Shown here: piece by piece, positions 36,925 to 47,217 of the stretch
Layout: every line of letters begins with the position of its first letter
Position numbering within the stretch: position 1 is the stretch's first letter
Source of the DNA: Tritonibacter aquimaris
Lineage (GTDB): Bacteria; Pseudomonadota; Alphaproteobacteria; Rhodobacterales; Rhodobacteraceae
Assembly: GCF_009617595.1 (NCBI RefSeq)
Contig: NZ_WIXK01000001.1
Span: 62,001 to 126,000, forward strand
Length of the DNA: 64,000 bases
Direction of reading: 5' to 3'
The notes under the pieces: generated by a model
What the model saw: the letters and a program-made list of their open reading frames with translations, nothing else
Database searches by the model: none
What the model was told of the DNA's origin: nothing
Made by a program: the position numbers and the translations under genes

Positions 36925-37290
36925 GTGGAAGAGATGTTGCGGGAATATCTCCCAATCCTAGTGTTTCTGGCCATTGCGGTCGGCCTTGGACTTGTTCTTA
37001 TTCTGGCTGCGGTTATTCTTGCCGTGCGCAACCCGGATCCTGAAAAAGTCAGCGCGTATGAATGTGGTTTCAACGCCTTTGACGACGCTCGGATGAAGTT
37101 CGATGTGCGCTTCTATCTGGTCTCCATTCTGTTCATCATTTTTGACCTCGAAATTGCCTTCCTGTTCCCATGGGCTGTGGGCTTTCGCGACCTAAGCGAT
37201 GTGGGGTTCTGGTCAATGATGGTTTTCCTGGGTGTGTTGACCATCGGATTCGCCTATGAGTGGAAAAAAGGAGCGCTGGAATGGGAGTGA
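36925..37290 (+). CDS. nuoA: NADH-quinone oxidoreductase subunit A
   Basis: Small membrane subunit of complex I, 121 residues with three transmembrane helices (about 8-30, 60-82, 90-110). [36 protein letters not shown] is the conserved region, including the Cys of the first loop. The GTG at 36925 has AAGGAG seven bases upstream and gives the same length as the Paracoccus homologue; the upstream GTG at 36904 is less well placed. First gene of the operon; its end overlaps nuoB by ten bases. Confidence 0.95.
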   Translation: MEEMLREYLPILVFLAIAVGLGLVLILAAVILAVRNPDPEKVSAYECGFNAFDDARMKFDVRFYLVSILFIIFDLEIAFLFPWAVGFRDLSDVGFWSMMVFLGVLTIGFAYEWKKGALEWE

Positions 37291-37814
37291 TGGCAGGGGC
37301 AAACACCGCTGGTGTCGACAAAGAGGTTGTCACCCGCGCGATTAACACTGAGCTGCAGGATAAAGGTTTCCTGTTGACCTCTGCTGAAGACATTATCAAC
37401 TGGGCTCGCACCGGTTCGCTGCACTGGATGACCTTTGGTCTGGCCTGCTGCGCGGTTGAGATGATGCACACCTCCATGCCACGTTATGACGCTGAGCGCT
37501 TTGGCATTGCGCCGCGCGCTTCCCCGCGTCAGTCCGATGTGATGATCGTTGCGGGCACGCTGACCAATAAAATGGCCCCGGCGCTGCGCAAAGTCTACGA
37601 TCAGATGCCTGAGCCGCGCTACGTGATCTCGATGGGATCCTGTGCAAATGGCGGTGGCTACTACCATTATTCCTATTCCGTTGTGCGTGGTTGTGACCGC
37701 GTCGTGCCAGTGGATATCTACGTGCCGGGCTGCCCGCCCACGGCTGAAGCACTGCTGTATGGCCTGATGCAGCTGCAACGCAAGATCCGCCGTACCGGTA
37801 CACTCGTACGCTAA
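37281..37814 (+). CDS. nuoB: NADH-quinone oxidoreductase subunit B
   Basis: Carries the terminal 4Fe-4S cluster N2 that passes electrons to quinone. The 177 residues have the cluster ligands in [10 protein letters not shown] (adjacent Cys pair), [10 protein letters not shown] and [11 protein letters not shown]. The ATG at 37281 follows AAGGAG by seven bases and lies inside nuoA, a translational-coupling arrangement; an in-frame ATG at 37290 is a second choice. Confidence 0.96.
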   Translation: MGVMAGANTAGVDKEVVTRAINTELQDKGFLLTSAEDIINWARTGSLHWMTFGLACCAVEMMHTSMPRYDAERFGIAPRASPRQSDVMIVAGTLTNKMAPALRKVYDQMPEPRYVISMGSCANGGGYYHYSYSVVRGCDRVVPVDIYVPGCPPTAEALLYGLMQLQRKIRRTGTLVR

Positions 37815-37833
37815 AGGGGGCGCAGATATAGCA

Positions 37834-38439
37834 ATGAGCGAAGCACTAAATGAACTCGGAGCCCAGATCGAAGCCAAACGTCCAGAGTGCGTTCTAGCCT
37901 GGGACGTCACCCACGGTGAACTCAACGTAGACGTAAAGCCTAGCAATATTGTTGGCTTGGTGGATTTCCTTCTGGCGGACCCGGCGTGTAAATTCTCGTC
38001 ACTTGTTGACATTACCGCAGTGGATTACCCGGAACGCACCAAACGCTTTGATGTGGTGTATCACTTCCTGTCAATGTACCAGAACCAGCGCATCCGCCTG
38101 CGGGTTTCTGTCCGCGAAGATGAGATGCTGCCATCTATCGTCAATGTACACCCATCGGCGAATTGGTTTGAACGCGAAGTCTTTGACATGTTCGGCATCC
38201 TGTTCACAGGCCACCCAGATCTGCGCCGCCTGCTGACGGACTATGGCTTCCGCGGCTACCCGATGCGCAAGGACTTCCCGACCACAGGTTATACTGAGGT
38301 GCGCTATGACGAGGCGCAAAAACGTGTTGTCTATGAACCGGTGAAGCTGGTTCAGGAATATCGCCAGTTTGATTTCATGTCTCCCTGGGAAGGTGCTGAA
38401 TACGTGCTGCCGGGTGACGAAAAAGAGGGGGCAAACTGA
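37834..38439 (+). CDS. nuoC: NADH-quinone oxidoreductase subunit C
   Basis: Peripheral-arm 30-kDa subunit, 201 residues. The conserved block [15 protein letters not shown] and the signature [41 protein letters not shown] are present. It is separate from nuoD, unlike the fused NuoCD of E. coli, with stop and start overlapping as TGATG. Confidence 0.96.
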   Translation: MSEALNELGAQIEAKRPECVLAWDVTHGELNVDVKPSNIVGLVDFLLADPACKFSSLVDITAVDYPERTKRFDVVYHFLSMYQNQRIRLRVSVREDEMLPSIVNVHPSANWFEREVFDMFGILFTGHPDLRRLLTDYGFRGYPMRKDFPTTGYTEVRYDEAQKRVVYEPVKLVQEYRQFDFMSPWEGAEYVLPGDEKEGAN

Positions 38440-39662
38440 TGGACGGCTCCAAATTTGACGACGGCAGCGTTGACGCGCTGAGCGGCGAACAGAAAATCCG
38501 CAACTTCAACATCAACTTCGGCCCGCAGCACCCTGCGGCACACGGGGTTCTGCGTCTGGTTCTGGAACTGGACGGTGAAATTGTTGAACGCTGCGATCCT
38601 CACATCGGTCTGCTGCACCGCGGCACCGAAAAGCTGATGGAAAGCCGCACCTACCTGCAGAACCTGCCGTATTTCGACCGCCTCGATTATGTGGCGCCGA
38701 TGAACCAGGAACATGCCTGGTGTCTGGCGATTGAAAAGCTTACGGGTGTTGAAGTTCCGCGCCGTGGCCAGCTTATTCGGGTGCTTTATTCTGAAATCGG
38801 CCGTATCCTGAACCACCTTCTGAACGTGACCACCCAGGCGATGGATGTGGGCGCGCTGACCCCGCCGCTTTGGGGTTTTGAAGAGCGTGAAAAGCTGATG
38901 GTGTTTTACGAACGTGCCTGTGGTGCGCGTCTGCACGCAGCTTATTTCCGCCCCGGTGGTGTGCATCAGGATCTGCCGGATGAGCTTCTGGATGATATCG
39001 AGGAATGGGCGATTGAATTCCCCCGCGTACTTGACGACATCGACGGGCTTTTGACCGAAAACCGCATCTTCAAACAGCGTAACTGTGACATTGGCGTTGT
39101 GACCGAAGATGACATTCTGAAATACGGCTTTTCTGGCGTGATGGTACGTGGTTCCGGCTTTGCCTGGGATCTGCGCCGCGCCCAGCCTTATGAATGCTAC
39201 GACGAGTTCGACTTCCAGGTGCCCGTGGGCAAAAATGGCGACTGCTATGATCGCTATCTGTGCCGTATGGAAGAGATGCGCCAGTCGCTGTCGATCATGC
39301 GTCAGGCCATTCACAAACTGCGCGAAGCCACTGGCGACGTGCTGGCGCGTGGCAAGCTGACACCGCCGAAACGCGGTGACATGAAACAGTCGATGGAAAG
39401 CTTGATCCACCACTTCAAGCTTTACACCGAGGGCTTTCACGTGCCCGCCGGTGAGGTCTACGCCGCAGTTGAAGCCCCCAAGGGTGAGTTTGGCGTTTAT
39501 CTTGTTGCCGATGGCAGCAATAAACCCTACCGCGCCAAGCTGCGCGCACCGGGCTTTTTGCACCTGCAGGCAATGGATCACCTGGCCAAAGGTCACCAGC
39601 TTGCGGATGTTGCCGCCATTATTGGCACCATGGATATCGTATTTGGGGAGATCGACCGCTAA
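38439..39662 (+). CDS. nuoD: NADH-quinone oxidoreductase subunit D
   Basis: The 49-kDa subunit forming the quinone pocket with NuoB, 407 residues. [22 protein letters not shown] holds the quinone-contact His, followed by [15 protein letters not shown] and [15 protein letters not shown], and the C-terminal DIVFGEIDR ending. Overlaps nuoC by one base and nuoE by one base (TAATG). Confidence 0.97.
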   Translation: MDGSKFDDGSVDALSGEQKIRNFNINFGPQHPAAHGVLRLVLELDGEIVERCDPHIGLLHRGTEKLMESRTYLQNLPYFDRLDYVAPMNQEHAWCLAIEKLTGVEVPRRGQLIRVLYSEIGRILNHLLNVTTQAMDVGALTPPLWGFEEREKLMVFYERACGARLHAAYFRPGGVHQDLPDELLDDIEEWAIEFPRVLDDIDGLLTENRIFKQRNCDIGVVTEDDILKYGFSGVMVRGSGFAWDLRRAQPYECYDEFDFQVPVGKNGDCYDRYLCRMEEMRQSLSIMRQAIHKLREATGDVLARGKLTPPKRGDMKQSMESLIHHFKLYTEGFHVPAGEVYAAVEAPKGEFGVYLVADGSNKPYRAKLRAPGFLHLQAMDHLAKGHQLADVAAIIGTMDIVFGEIDR

Positions 39663-40780
39663 TGCTGCGCCGTCTGCACCACGAACAACCTGAAAGCTTC
39701 GCCTTTACGCCAGCCAACCAGGCCTGGGCTGAAGCGCAGATCACAAAATTCCCCGAAGGGCGCGAAGCCTCAGCAGTGATCCCGCTGCTGTGGCGCGCAC
39801 AAGAACAGGAGGGCTGGGTCAGCAAGCCTGCGATCGAATATATCGGTGACATGCTGGGCATGGCGCATATTCGCGTGCTTGAGGTTGCGTCCTTCTATTT
39901 CATGTTCCAGCTGCAGCCCACGGGCTCTGTAGCGCATGTTCAGATCTGCGGCACCACGTCTTGCATGATCTGCGGGGCCGAGGATCTGGTTGCGATCTGC
40001 AAAGAAAAGATTGCACCAACCCCTTACACCCTGTCCGAAGATGGCAAATTTACCTGGGAAGAGGTGGAATGCCTTGGCTCTTGCACCAATGCGCCTATGG
40101 CTCAGATCGGCAAAGACTACTACGAAGATCTGACCGCCGTTGGGTTTTCGCAGATGCTGGATGACCTTGCCGCTGGCAAGCTGGTGGCACCGGGGCCGCA
40201 AAACGGGCGCTACGCTGCAGAACCCAAAGGTGGGCTGACCTCGCTGACTGAATATGAAGCGGGCAAACCTGCACACAACGCTTCGGTTGAGCTGGCGCTG
40301 TCCATCAAAGATGGTGTGAAGCGCATTCAGGGCGATGAGGTGCCGTTGCTGACCCCTTGGGTTGGCAAAGATGGCGTTGTTGCCGGTCGCGCCGCAGCTG
40401 AGCCCACGCCCAAAGCGCCTGCGCGCCCCAAGCCTGCGGTGAAACAGGCGGCAGAGGCCAAGCCAGCAGCCAAACCCGCTGAGGTGGCCGAAGCCGAACC
40501 CGAACTGCTGAAAGCAGCACGTGACGGCAAGGCGGATGATCTCAAGCTGCTCAAAGGGGTTGGCCCCAAGCTGGAAGAGACCCTGAACGAACTGGGCTTT
40601 TTCCACTTTGATCAGGTTGCTGCCTGGAGCGAGGCCGAGGTCGCCTGGGTCGACAGCCGACTGAAATTCAAAGGCCGGATCGAACGGGACGGCTGGATTG
40701 AACAAGCCAAGCAACTTGCTGCTGGGGAAGAGACCGAATTCTCTGCTCGGGCCAAGAAAGATGGCGTTTACGAAAAATAA
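39662..40780 (+). CDS. nuoE: NADH-quinone oxidoreductase subunit E with C-terminal extension
   Basis: The 24-kDa 2Fe-2S subunit, here 372 residues instead of about 165-240. Residues 1-190 are the thioredoxin-like Nuo[34 protein letters not shown] (two ligand Cys) and [16 protein letters not shown] (two more). An Ala/Pro/Lys-rich linker (about 245-285) leads to a C-terminal domain (about 290-350) with [27 protein letters not shown], a helix-hairpin-helix-like motif otherwise seen in nucleic-acid-binding proteins. From memory similar extensions occur in other Rhodobacterales. Its function in complex I is unknown. Confidence 0.94.
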   Translation: MLRRLHHEQPESFAFTPANQAWAEAQITKFPEGREASAVIPLLWRAQEQEGWVSKPAIEYIGDMLGMAHIRVLEVASFYFMFQLQPTGSVAHVQICGTTSCMICGAEDLVAICKEKIAPTPYTLSEDGKFTWEEVECLGSCTNAPMAQIGKDYYEDLTAVGFSQMLDDLAAGKLVAPGPQNGRYAAEPKGGLTSLTEYEAGKPAHNASVELALSIKDGVKRIQGDEVPLLTPWVGKDGVVAGRAAAEPTPKAPARPKPAVKQAAEAKPAAKPAEVAEAEPELLKAARDGKADDLKLLKGVGPKLEETLNELGFFHFDQVAAWSEAEVAWVDSRLKFKGRIERDGWIEQAKQLAAGEETEFSARAKKDGVYEK

Positions 40781-40786
40781 CCAGCT

Positions 40787-40803
40787 GGCCCCGATAAGGG
40801 GCC
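40787..40803 (+). other. Intercistronic hairpin after nuoE
   Basis: GGCCCC-gataa-GGGGCC just after the nuoE stop, with no T-run. It lies in one of the few sizeable gaps of the operon and may be an mRNA processing or stabilising structure. Confidence 0.5.
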
Positions 40804-40824
40804 GCTAAACCTAGATTGGACCAT

Positions 40825-41064
40825 ATGAGCACGCATCAAGATCAAGCCATTGCAGCAAAAGGTCGGCACATTGCTATCGTCATTGCTGCCACGATCTGCA
40901 TCTGGCTGGGTCTGTCGCTTTTTGTTGGCCCCGCATTGGGGCTGCCGGGGCGCTATGCATTGCTCTTTGATTTCGCAGCCCTTGGTGGGCTCATCTATGC
41001 GATGGTCAATATCTTGCAACTCTGGCGCATGCGTCGGGACAGTGAACAGAAGAACCAAAGGTAG
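40825..41064 (+). CDS. Small two-helix membrane protein in the nuo operon (DUF5337 type)
   Basis: A 79-residue protein with two hydrophobic helices (about 16-36 and 46-64), separated by GPALGLPGRYALLFD, and a basic C-terminal tail (LWRMRRDSEQKNQR). It resembles the Rhodobacterales family DUF5337, function unknown. It sits between nuoE and nuoF, six bases before nuoF. The ATG at 40825 is preferred over a TTG at 40816; both have weak ribosome-binding sites. A supernumerary complex I subunit or assembly factor is possible but only inferred from context. Confidence 0.78.
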   Translation: MSTHQDQAIAAKGRHIAIVIAATICIWLGLSLFVGPALGLPGRYALLFDFAALGGLIYAMVNILQLWRMRRDSEQKNQR

Positions 41065-41070
41065 GCAGAC

Positions 41071-42369
41071 ATGCTGAAGGACCAGGACCGGATCTTTACC
41101 AACCTTTATGGGATGCACGAACGCACGCTGAAAGGCGCCCAGGCCCGTGGACATTGGGACGGCACTGCCGGTCTGATCGAAAAGGGTCGTGACTGGGTTG
41201 TGCAAACCATGAAGGACAGCGGTCTGCGCGGCCGGGGCGGCGCGGGCTTTCCCACTGGTTTGAAATGGTCGTTCATGCCCAAAGAAAGCGATGGTCGCCC
41301 GTCTTATCTGGTGATCAACGCCGATGAATCGGAGCCGGGCACCTGTAAAGACCGCGAAATCATGCGCCATGATCCGCATACGCTGATCGAAGGTGCGCTG
41401 ATTGCGTCTTTCGCGATGAATGCACATACCTGCTACATCTACCTGCGCGGTGAATATATCCGCGAACGCGAAGCGCTGCAGCACGCCATTGATGAGGCCT
41501 ATGACGCAGGTCTTCTGGGCAAAAACGCAGCTGGCTCCGGCTGGGATTTTGATGTCTTCCTGCACCATGGTGCCGGGGCCTATATCTGCGGCGAAGAAAC
41601 CGCGCTGATCGAAAGCCTCGAAGGCAAAAAAGGCATGCCGCGGATGAAACCGCCGTTCCCGGCGGGTGCGGGCCTTTATGGTTGCCCGACCACGGTGAAC
41701 AACGTTGAATCCATTGCTGTTGTTCCGACAATCCTGCGCCGCGGCGCGGAATGGTTTGCAGGCTTTGGCCGCCCGAACAATGCGGGCACCAAACTGTTTG
41801 CGATCTCGGGTCACGTCAACAACCCCTGTGTTGTCGAAGAGGCAATGTCGATCTCCTTTGAAGAGCTGATCGAAAAACACTGCGGTGGTATCCGCGGCGG
41901 CTGGGACAATCTGCTGGCGGTTATTCCGGGCGGCTCGTCCGTGCCATGTGTGCGCGGCGAGAACATGCGCGATGCGATCATGGATTTTGACTATCTGCGC
42001 GGTGAACTTGGCTCGGGTCTTGGCACAGCGGCGGTGATCGTCATGGACAAGCAGACCGACATCATCAAAGCGATCTGGCGGCTGAGCTATTTCTACAAAC
42101 ACGAAAGCTGCGGCCAATGTACACCGTGTCGCGAAGGCACCGGTTGGATGATGCGGGTGATGGATCGTCTTGTTAAAGGCGAAGCAGAGCCCGAAGAAAT
42201 CGATATGTTGTGGGATGTAACCAAACAGGTCGAAGGCCACACGATCTGTGCTTTGGGTGATGCGGCGGCTTGGCCAATTCAGGGTCTTATCCGCAATTTC
42301 CGCGAAGAGATTGAGGATCGGATCAAGGCAAACAAAACGGGCCGCATGGGCGCGTTTGCAGCCGAGTAA
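41071..42369 (+). CDS. nuoF: NADH-quinone oxidoreductase subunit F
   Basis: The NADH- and FMN-binding 51-kDa subunit, 432 residues. [17 protein letters not shown] is the NADH loop, [20 protein letters not shown] binds FMN, and [16 protein letters not shown] with the later Cys in [13 protein letters not shown] ligates cluster N3. The order E-(small gene)-F-(two small genes)-G is the Rhodobacter pattern. Confidence 0.97.
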   Translation: MLKDQDRIFTNLYGMHERTLKGAQARGHWDGTAGLIEKGRDWVVQTMKDSGLRGRGGAGFPTGLKWSFMPKESDGRPSYLVINADESEPGTCKDREIMRHDPHTLIEGALIASFAMNAHTCYIYLRGEYIREREALQHAIDEAYDAGLLGKNAAGSGWDFDVFLHHGAGAYICGEETALIESLEGKKGMPRMKPPFPAGAGLYGCPTTVNNVESIAVVPTILRRGAEWFAGFGRPNNAGTKLFAISGHVNNPCVVEEAMSISFEELIEKHCGGIRGGWDNLLAVIPGGSSVPCVRGENMRDAIMDFDYLRGELGSGLGTAAVIVMDKQTDIIKAIWRLSYFYKHESCGQCTPCREGTGWMMRVMDRLVKGEAEPEEIDMLWDVTKQVEGHTICALGDAAAWPIQGLIRNFREEIEDRIKANKTGRMGAFAAE

Positions 42370-42375
42370 GGATGC

Positions 42376-42389
42376 GGCGCTTCGGCGTC
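42376..42389 (+). other. UUCG-loop hairpin after nuoF
   Basis: GGCGC-TTCG-GCGTC (one G-U pair) begins six bases after the nuoF stop. UUCG tetraloops are unusually stable. No T-run follows. Confidence 0.45.
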
Positions 42390-42415
42390 GTTGAACTGTA
42401 AAGGACGAAGGAAAC

Positions 42416-42772
42416 ATGGTTCAAAAACGGAAACTGAGTGTAGCGACAGCGGCTATCTGCGCGACCCTTGTGGTTGCTGGATGTGGCGCAAAAGCCAAAG
42501 ACGATCGCACGCGCTACGACGGTATTCCGTTTCGGGCTTCTGCCAAGGCGCTCAACAAAAAGGAAAACCTGGCGGAATTTCGTGTGGCTGTCAAAGATGC
42601 ACTGCGGTCTGAAAACGGCGCGCGCGCGGCAGCCCACCATGAAGGCACAGCCTATTGCATCGCAAACTACGGCCTGTCTGACATCAATTGGCGCAATGAT
42701 CCGCTCAATCTCGACAGTGCTTTGGTGCTCGACGGGAAAGATGCGATCTTTGAAGGGGTCTGCGACGCGTGA
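42416..42772 (+). CDS. Lipoprotein encoded inside the nuo operon
   Basis: A 118-residue probable lipoprotein. Signal peptide MVQKRKLSVATAAICATLVVAGC with lipobox VAGC, mature part beginning CGAKAKDDRTRYDGIPFRAS. Two further cysteines (in TAYCIANYG and EGVCDA) could form a disulfide in the periplasm. I do not recognise a named domain. A good GAAGGAAAC site precedes the ATG. It is bracketed by hairpins on both sides (42376 and 42801), so its mRNA may be processed separately. Role near complex I unknown. Confidence 0.75.
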   Translation: MVQKRKLSVATAAICATLVVAGCGAKAKDDRTRYDGIPFRASAKALNKKENLAEFRVAVKDALRSENGARAAAHHEGTAYCIANYGLSDINWRNDPLNLDSALVLDGKDAIFEGVCDA

Positions 42773-42800
42773 GCGGATTAGCGACATATCTGGGGCAGGG

Positions 42801-42834
42801 ATGCGCATGGTTATTGAATAACCACACGCATTTT
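42801..42834 (+). other. Terminator-like hairpin inside the nuo operon
   Basis: ATGCG-cat-GGTTA-TTGAA-TAACC-aca-CGCAT folds as a two-part stem directly followed by TTTT. It could attenuate transcription between the first seven and the later nuo genes, or mark an RNase processing site. Confidence 0.5.
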
Positions 42835-42870
42835 GCGCGCAGTGGCGGCTCTTGTTCAAAGGAGTCGATC

Positions 42871-43278
42871 ATGCGTTTGCCTATTTACGTTGCAGCAGCC
42901 CTTATTGGGCTGGGAACCCCTCTTGCAGCGGGGGATAGACCGTCGCTGCGTGATGTGCCTGAAATCGAGAACCCGCTGTTTGCGGTTGCGGTGGCCAAGG
43001 AAGTGGCCGACCAGTGCAACAGCATCAGCGCGCGTTACCTTCGAGGTCTGGGAGAGCTGCAGCGTCTGCGCTCTCGGGCCAACAAGCTGGGATACTCAGA
43101 CGCGGAAATCCGCGCCTATGTGGAATCCGACAGCGAAAAGGACCGTATGCGTGCCAAAGGCGAAAAGCTTCTGGCGCAAAATGGCGTGTCTTATGCCAAC
43201 CCGGAATCCTTCTGCACCTATGGGCGTGCGGAAATCAAAAGTAACAGCGCGATCGGCGTATTATTGAGGGCGAAATAG
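42871..43278 (+). CDS. Secreted protein in the nuo operon (DUF5333 type)
   Basis: A 135-residue protein with a signal peptide (MRLPIYVAAALIGLGTPLAAG) and a helical mature part: NPLFAVAVAKEVADQCNSISARYLRGLGELQ, LGYSDAEIRAYVES, and ANPESFCTYGRAEI. Two cysteines, about 75 residues apart, may form a disulfide. It matches, from memory, the Rhodobacterales family DUF5333. The frame runs back to a GTG at 42769, but AAAGGAG just before the ATG at 42871 and the signal peptide fix the start. nuoG begins three bases later. Function unknown; the periplasmic prediction is odd next to a cytoplasmic-arm gene. Confidence 0.78.
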   Translation: MRLPIYVAAALIGLGTPLAAGDRPSLRDVPEIENPLFAVAVAKEVADQCNSISARYLRGLGELQRLRSRANKLGYSDAEIRAYVESDSEKDRMRAKGEKLLAQNGVSYANPESFCTYGRAEIKSNSAIGVLLRAK

Positions 43279-43281
43279 ACC

Positions 43282-45303
43282 ATGTCTGACCTCCGCAAGA
43301 TCAACATTGACGGAACCGAGCTTGAAGTGGAAGGGGCACTGACCCTGATCCAGGCCTGCGAAGAGGCCGGGGTGGAAATTCCACGTTTCTGCTATCACGA
43401 GCGCCTTTCCATTGCTGGCAACTGCCGCATGTGTCTGGTGGAGGTCGTTGGCGGCCCGCCAAAACCTGCGGCCTCTTGCGCCATGCAGGTGCGCGATCTG
43501 CGCCCGGGCCCCGAAGGCCAGGCACCGCAGGTTAAAACCAATTCACCTATGGTGAAAAAGGCGCGCGAAGGGGTGATGGAGTTCCTCCTGATCAACCACC
43601 CGCTGGATTGCCCGATCTGTGATCAGGGCGGCGAATGTGACCTGCAGGATCAGGCCATGGCCTACGGCATGTCGGGCTCGCGCTTTAATGAAAACAAACG
43701 CGCCAGCGATGATCTTGATCTGGGGCCGTTGGTATCAACCACCATGACCCGCTGCATCAGCTGTACCCGTTGCGTGCGCTTCACCACCGAGGTGGCGGGC
43801 ATCACCCAGATGGGCCAGACCGGGCGCGGCGAAGATTCAGAGATTACCTCTTATCTCAATGAAACGCTGAACTCGAACCTGCAGGGCAATATCATTGATC
43901 TCTGCCCGGTTGGGGCGCTGACCTCAAAACCCTATGCGTTTACCGCGCGCCCGTGGGAGCTCTCCAAGACCGAAACCATCGATGTGATGGATGCGCTTGG
44001 CTCCAACATTCGCGTTGATACAAAGGGGCGCGAAGTGATGCGCATCCTGCCGCGCAACCACGACGGCGTGAACGAGGAATGGATTTCCGACAAGACCCGT
44101 TTTGTCTGGGATGGCCTGCGCCGTCAGCGCCTTGATCGCCCCTATGTACGTGAAAACGGTCGCCTGCGTCCTGCAAGCTGGGCTGAGGCTTTGACAACGG
44201 TTGCCACTGCGATGAAAGGCAAACGTGTTGCTGGTCTCATTGGTGATCTTGTTTCGGTTGAAGCAGCCTTTGCGTTGAAACAACTCGTCGAAGGGTTGGG
44301 TGGCAAGGTTGAATGCCGCACGGATCGTACCCGCCTGCCACTGGACGCGCGTTATAACTATGTTGGCAACGCCAGCGTCGAAGATTTTGATGATGCAAAA
44401 TTCATCCAGCTCATTGGCACCAACCCACGCGATGAAGCGCCGGTTCTGAATGCGCGCATCCGCAAAGCCTGGCTCAAAGGGGCGCAGGTTGGCCTGGTTG
44501 GTCCTGAGGTCGATCTGACCTATGACTACAACTATCAGGGTGCAGATCGCGCATCACTGCAGAACCTCTTGGACAATGGCCTGCCCGAAGCCCAAGACGT
44601 CCCATCGGTAATCGTGCTGGGGCAGGGTGCCCTGCGCGAAGCAGATGGTCTTGCGGTTCTGGCAGCTGCACAGAAACTGGCGGCGGACACTGACAGCAAA
44701 CTGATGATCCTGCACACCGCCGCCTCGCGCGTTGGGGCGATGGACATTGGCGCGGTGACGGAGGGTGGCGTTGATGCCGCCACTGATGGCGCAGAGGTGA
44801 TTTATAACCTTGGTGCAGATGAGATCGAAATCGCGCCTGGCGCCTTTGTGATCTATCAGGGCAGCCACGGTGACATGGGCGCGCATCGCGCTGATGTGGT
44901 GCTGCCAGGTGCTGCCTATACCGAAGAAAACGGTCTGTTTGTTAACACCGAAGGTCGGCCACAGCTGGCCATGCGGGCTGGTTTTGCCCCCGGCGAAGCC
45001 AAGGAAAACTGGGCCATCCTGCGTGCGCTCAGCGCCGAAGTGGATGCCAAACTGCCCTATGACAGCCTTGCTCAGCTGCGCACAGCACTGATCAAAGAGG
45101 TGCCTCATCTCGCCAAGATCGACGAGGTGATCGACAACCCGGTCGAGGCGCTGCCGCTGGAAGCCATGGGCAAGGCAACTTTCCTGCCTGCGGTGCGCGA
45201 TTTCTACCTGACCAACCCGATTGCGCGTTCATCACAATTGATGGCCGAACTTTCGGCAATGGCGAAATCACGCCAAAGCACGCAGAAGATGGCGGCTGAG
45301 TAA
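43282..45303 (+). CDS. nuoG: NADH-quinone oxidoreductase subunit G
   Basis: The 75-kDa iron-sulfur subunit, 673 residues. The N-terminal ferredoxin domain has a 2Fe-2S site ([16 protein letters not shown] and a later Cys in ASCAMQV), then [18 protein letters not shown] and [10 protein letters not shown] for 4Fe-4S clusters, followed by a catalytically inactive molybdopterin-oxidoreductase-like domain (from about 220). It overlaps the next small gene by one base (TAATG). Confidence 0.97.
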   Translation: MSDLRKINIDGTELEVEGALTLIQACEEAGVEIPRFCYHERLSIAGNCRMCLVEVVGGPPKPAASCAMQVRDLRPGPEGQAPQVKTNSPMVKKAREGVMEFLLINHPLDCPICDQGGECDLQDQAMAYGMSGSRFNENKRASDDLDLGPLVSTTMTRCISCTRCVRFTTEVAGITQMGQTGRGEDSEITSYLNETLNSNLQGNIIDLCPVGALTSKPYAFTARPWELSKTETIDVMDALGSNIRVDTKGREVMRILPRNHDGVNEEWISDKTRFVWDGLRRQRLDRPYVRENGRLRPASWAEALTTVATAMKGKRVAGLIGDLVSVEAAFALKQLVEGLGGKVECRTDRTRLPLDARYNYVGNASVEDFDDAKFIQLIGTNPRDEAPVLNARIRKAWLKGAQVGLVGPEVDLTYDYNYQGADRASLQNLLDNGLPEAQDVPSVIVLGQGALREADGLAVLAAAQKLAADTDSKLMILHTAASRVGAMDIGAVTEGGVDAATDGAEVIYNLGADEIEIAPGAFVIYQGSHGDMGAHRADVVLPGAAYTEENGLFVNTEGRPQLAMRAGFAPGEAKENWAILRALSAEVDAKLPYDSLAQLRTALIKEVPHLAKIDEVIDNPVEALPLEAMGKATFLPAVRDFYLTNPIARSSQLMAELSAMAKSRQSTQKMAAE

Positions 45304-45677
45304 TGCGTTTGGCTGCAATCATATCCCTGGCGCTTTTGGGCGCCTGTGCGGAGGGGGATAATGCCCCACCGCCTGTTTATGAGGGTGTGGAAACACGTCT
45401 TCTGAACGGGGATCTGGTGCAGTTCAATGTACAGATGCGCAATGCGCGCAGTTCTGATGATGTTGATCGTTATGCAGAATGTGCAGCGGCGCAATACGCG
45501 CTGATCCGGGATTATGGTTTTGCCCGGCACCTGCGCACAAATTTGAAACACGAAGGTGGTAACTGGAGCGCGGACGCGGTCTATACCATCTCCCCTTCTT
45601 TGCCGCGCGGGCTGCGCACCATCGACGCTGAAGTCGTGGTCGCATCCTGTGAGGCCAACGGAATACCTACGGTGTGA
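45303..45677 (+). CDS. Second lipoprotein inside the nuo operon
   Basis: A 124-residue probable lipoprotein: signal [15 protein letters not shown] with lipobox LGAC, mature start CAEGDNAPPPVYEGVETRL. Paired cysteines in YAECAAAQ and VVASCEAN are the same spacing style as the other lipoprotein of the operon. The middle (DRYAECAAAQYALIRDYGFARHLRT) is helical, then WSADAVYTISPSLPRGLRTIDAE looks beta-rich. No domain recognised. Position between nuoG and nuoH, overlapping nuoG by one base and six bases before nuoH, makes cotranscription certain but not a role in complex I. Confidence 0.78.
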   Translation: MRLAAIISLALLGACAEGDNAPPPVYEGVETRLLNGDLVQFNVQMRNARSSDDVDRYAECAAAQYALIRDYGFARHLRTNLKHEGGNWSADAVYTISPSLPRGLRTIDAEVVVASCEANGIPTV

Positions 45678-45683
45678 GGACAA

Positions 45684-46721
45684 ATGACTGACTTCTTTAA
45701 CACCCCAGGCGGCATTGCAGTTCTGATCCTGGCGCAGACCCTTGCGGTTGTAGCTTTTGTGATGATCTCGCTTCTGTTTCTGGTCTATGGCGACCGCAAG
45801 ATCTGGGCAGCGGTGCAGATGCGTCGTGGCCCCAATGTGGTGGGGGTTTATGGCCTGCTGCAAACGATCGCGGATGCGCTGAAATACGTAGTGAAAGAGG
45901 TGGTCATCCCGGCCGGCTCTGATCGCACAGTGTTCATGCTGGCACCGCTTACATCTTTTGTGCTGGCGATGATTGCCTGGGCGGTGATCCCGTTCAACGA
46001 CAGCTGGGTGCTCTCGGACATCAATGTCGCGATCCTCTATGTCTTTGCGGTCTCTTCATTGGAAGTGTACGGCGTGATCATGGGGGGCTGGGCGTCAAAC
46101 TCCAAATACCCATTCCTCGGCAGCTTGCGCTCAGCGGCGCAGATGATTTCTTATGAGGTCTCGATCGGCCTGATCATCATCGGTGTGATCATTTCAACCG
46201 GGTCGATGAACTTTGGCGATATCGTGCGGGCGCAGGACGGTTCGGCCGGGCTGTTCAACTGGTACTGGGTGCCGCATTTCCCGATGGTCTTCCTGTTCTT
46301 CATCTCCTGCCTGGCGGAAACCAACCGTCCACCGTTTGACCTTCCCGAAGCGGAATCAGAACTGGTTGCGGGCTATCAGGTGGAATATTCCTCAACACCG
46401 TTCCTGCTGTTCATGGCTGGTGAATATATCGCCATCTTCCTGATGTGCGCGCTGACCTCGCTGTTGTTCTTTGGCGGCTGGCTCTCCCCCATTCCATTCA
46501 TCGCCGATGGGGCGCTGTGGATGGTGGCGAAGATGGCGTTCTTCTTCTTCCTTTTTGCAATGGTGAAAGCCATCACCCCACGCTACCGCTACGACCAACT
46601 GATGCGCCTTGGCTGGAAAGTCTTCCTGCCGTTCTCGCTGGTATGGGTGGTCTTTGTATCCTTTGCTGCACGTTTCGATTGGTTCTGGGGGGCATTTGCC
46701 CGCTGGAGCACAGGAGGCTGA
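45684..46721 (+). CDS. nuoH: NADH-quinone oxidoreductase subunit H
   Basis: Membrane subunit next to the quinone site, 345 residues with eight to nine helices. [23 protein letters not shown] and the acidic loop [22 protein letters not shown] are the two family signatures. nuoI starts one base after its stop. Confidence 0.97.
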   Translation: MTDFFNTPGGIAVLILAQTLAVVAFVMISLLFLVYGDRKIWAAVQMRRGPNVVGVYGLLQTIADALKYVVKEVVIPAGSDRTVFMLAPLTSFVLAMIAWAVIPFNDSWVLSDINVAILYVFAVSSLEVYGVIMGGWASNSKYPFLGSLRSAAQMISYEVSIGLIIIGVIISTGSMNFGDIVRAQDGSAGLFNWYWVPHFPMVFLFFISCLAETNRPPFDLPEAESELVAGYQVEYSSTPFLLFMAGEYIAIFLMCALTSLLFFGGWLSPIPFIADGALWMVAKMAFFFFLFAMVKAITPRYRYDQLMRLGWKVFLPFSLVWVVFVSFAARFDWFWGAFARWSTGG

Positions 46722-46722
46722 T

Positions 46723-47217
46723 ATGACCCAGATCGACTATACCCGCGCTGCCAAATACTTCCTGCTGCAGGATTTCTGGCAAGGTTTTAAACTGGGAATG
46801 AAGTATTTCTTTGCTCCCAAGGCAACGATCAACTACCCGCACGAAAAGGGGCCTTTGTCCCCGCGTTTCCGCGGTGAACACGCGCTGCGCCGCTATCCCA
46901 ACGGCGAAGAACGCTGCATTGCCTGCAAGCTCTGCGAAGCGGTTTGCCCGGCGCAGGCGATCACCATTGATGCGGAACCGCGCGAAGACGGCAGCCGTCG
47001 CACCACGCGGTATGACATCGACATGACCAAATGCATCTATTGCGGTTTCTGCCAGGAAGCCTGCCCGGTAGATGCCGTGGTCGAAGGACCCAATTTTGAG
47101 TTCGCCACTGAGACCCGCGAAGAGCTGTTTTATGACAAGGAAAAACTCCTGTCGAACGGCGAACGCTGGGAAGCAGAAATTGCCCGTAACCTCGAATTGG
47201 ATGCGCCTTACAGATGA
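46723..47217 (+). CDS. nuoI: NADH-quinone oxidoreductase subunit I
   Basis: Ferredoxin-like subunit with two 4Fe-4S clusters, 164 residues. Ligand motifs [12 protein letters not shown] (near 61) and [12 protein letters not shown] (near 100). AGGAGG lies just before the ATG at 46723; the longer frame from 46609 runs inside nuoH and is discarded. It overlaps the next gene by four bases (ATGA). Confidence 0.97.
   Translation: MTQIDYTRAAKYFLLQDFWQGFKLGMKYFFAPKATINYPHEKGPLSPRFRGEHALRRYPNGEERCIACKLCEAVCPAQAITIDAEPREDGSRRTTRYDIDMTKCIYCGFCQEACPVDAVVEGPNFEFATETREELFYDKEKLLSNGERWEAEIARNLELDAPYR

Noticed and set aside
40768-42417. 549-codon minus-strand frame opposite nuoF
   Set aside because: Long antisense frame produced by codon bias in nuoF; His/Arg-rich translation without any domain, and nuoF is unambiguous.
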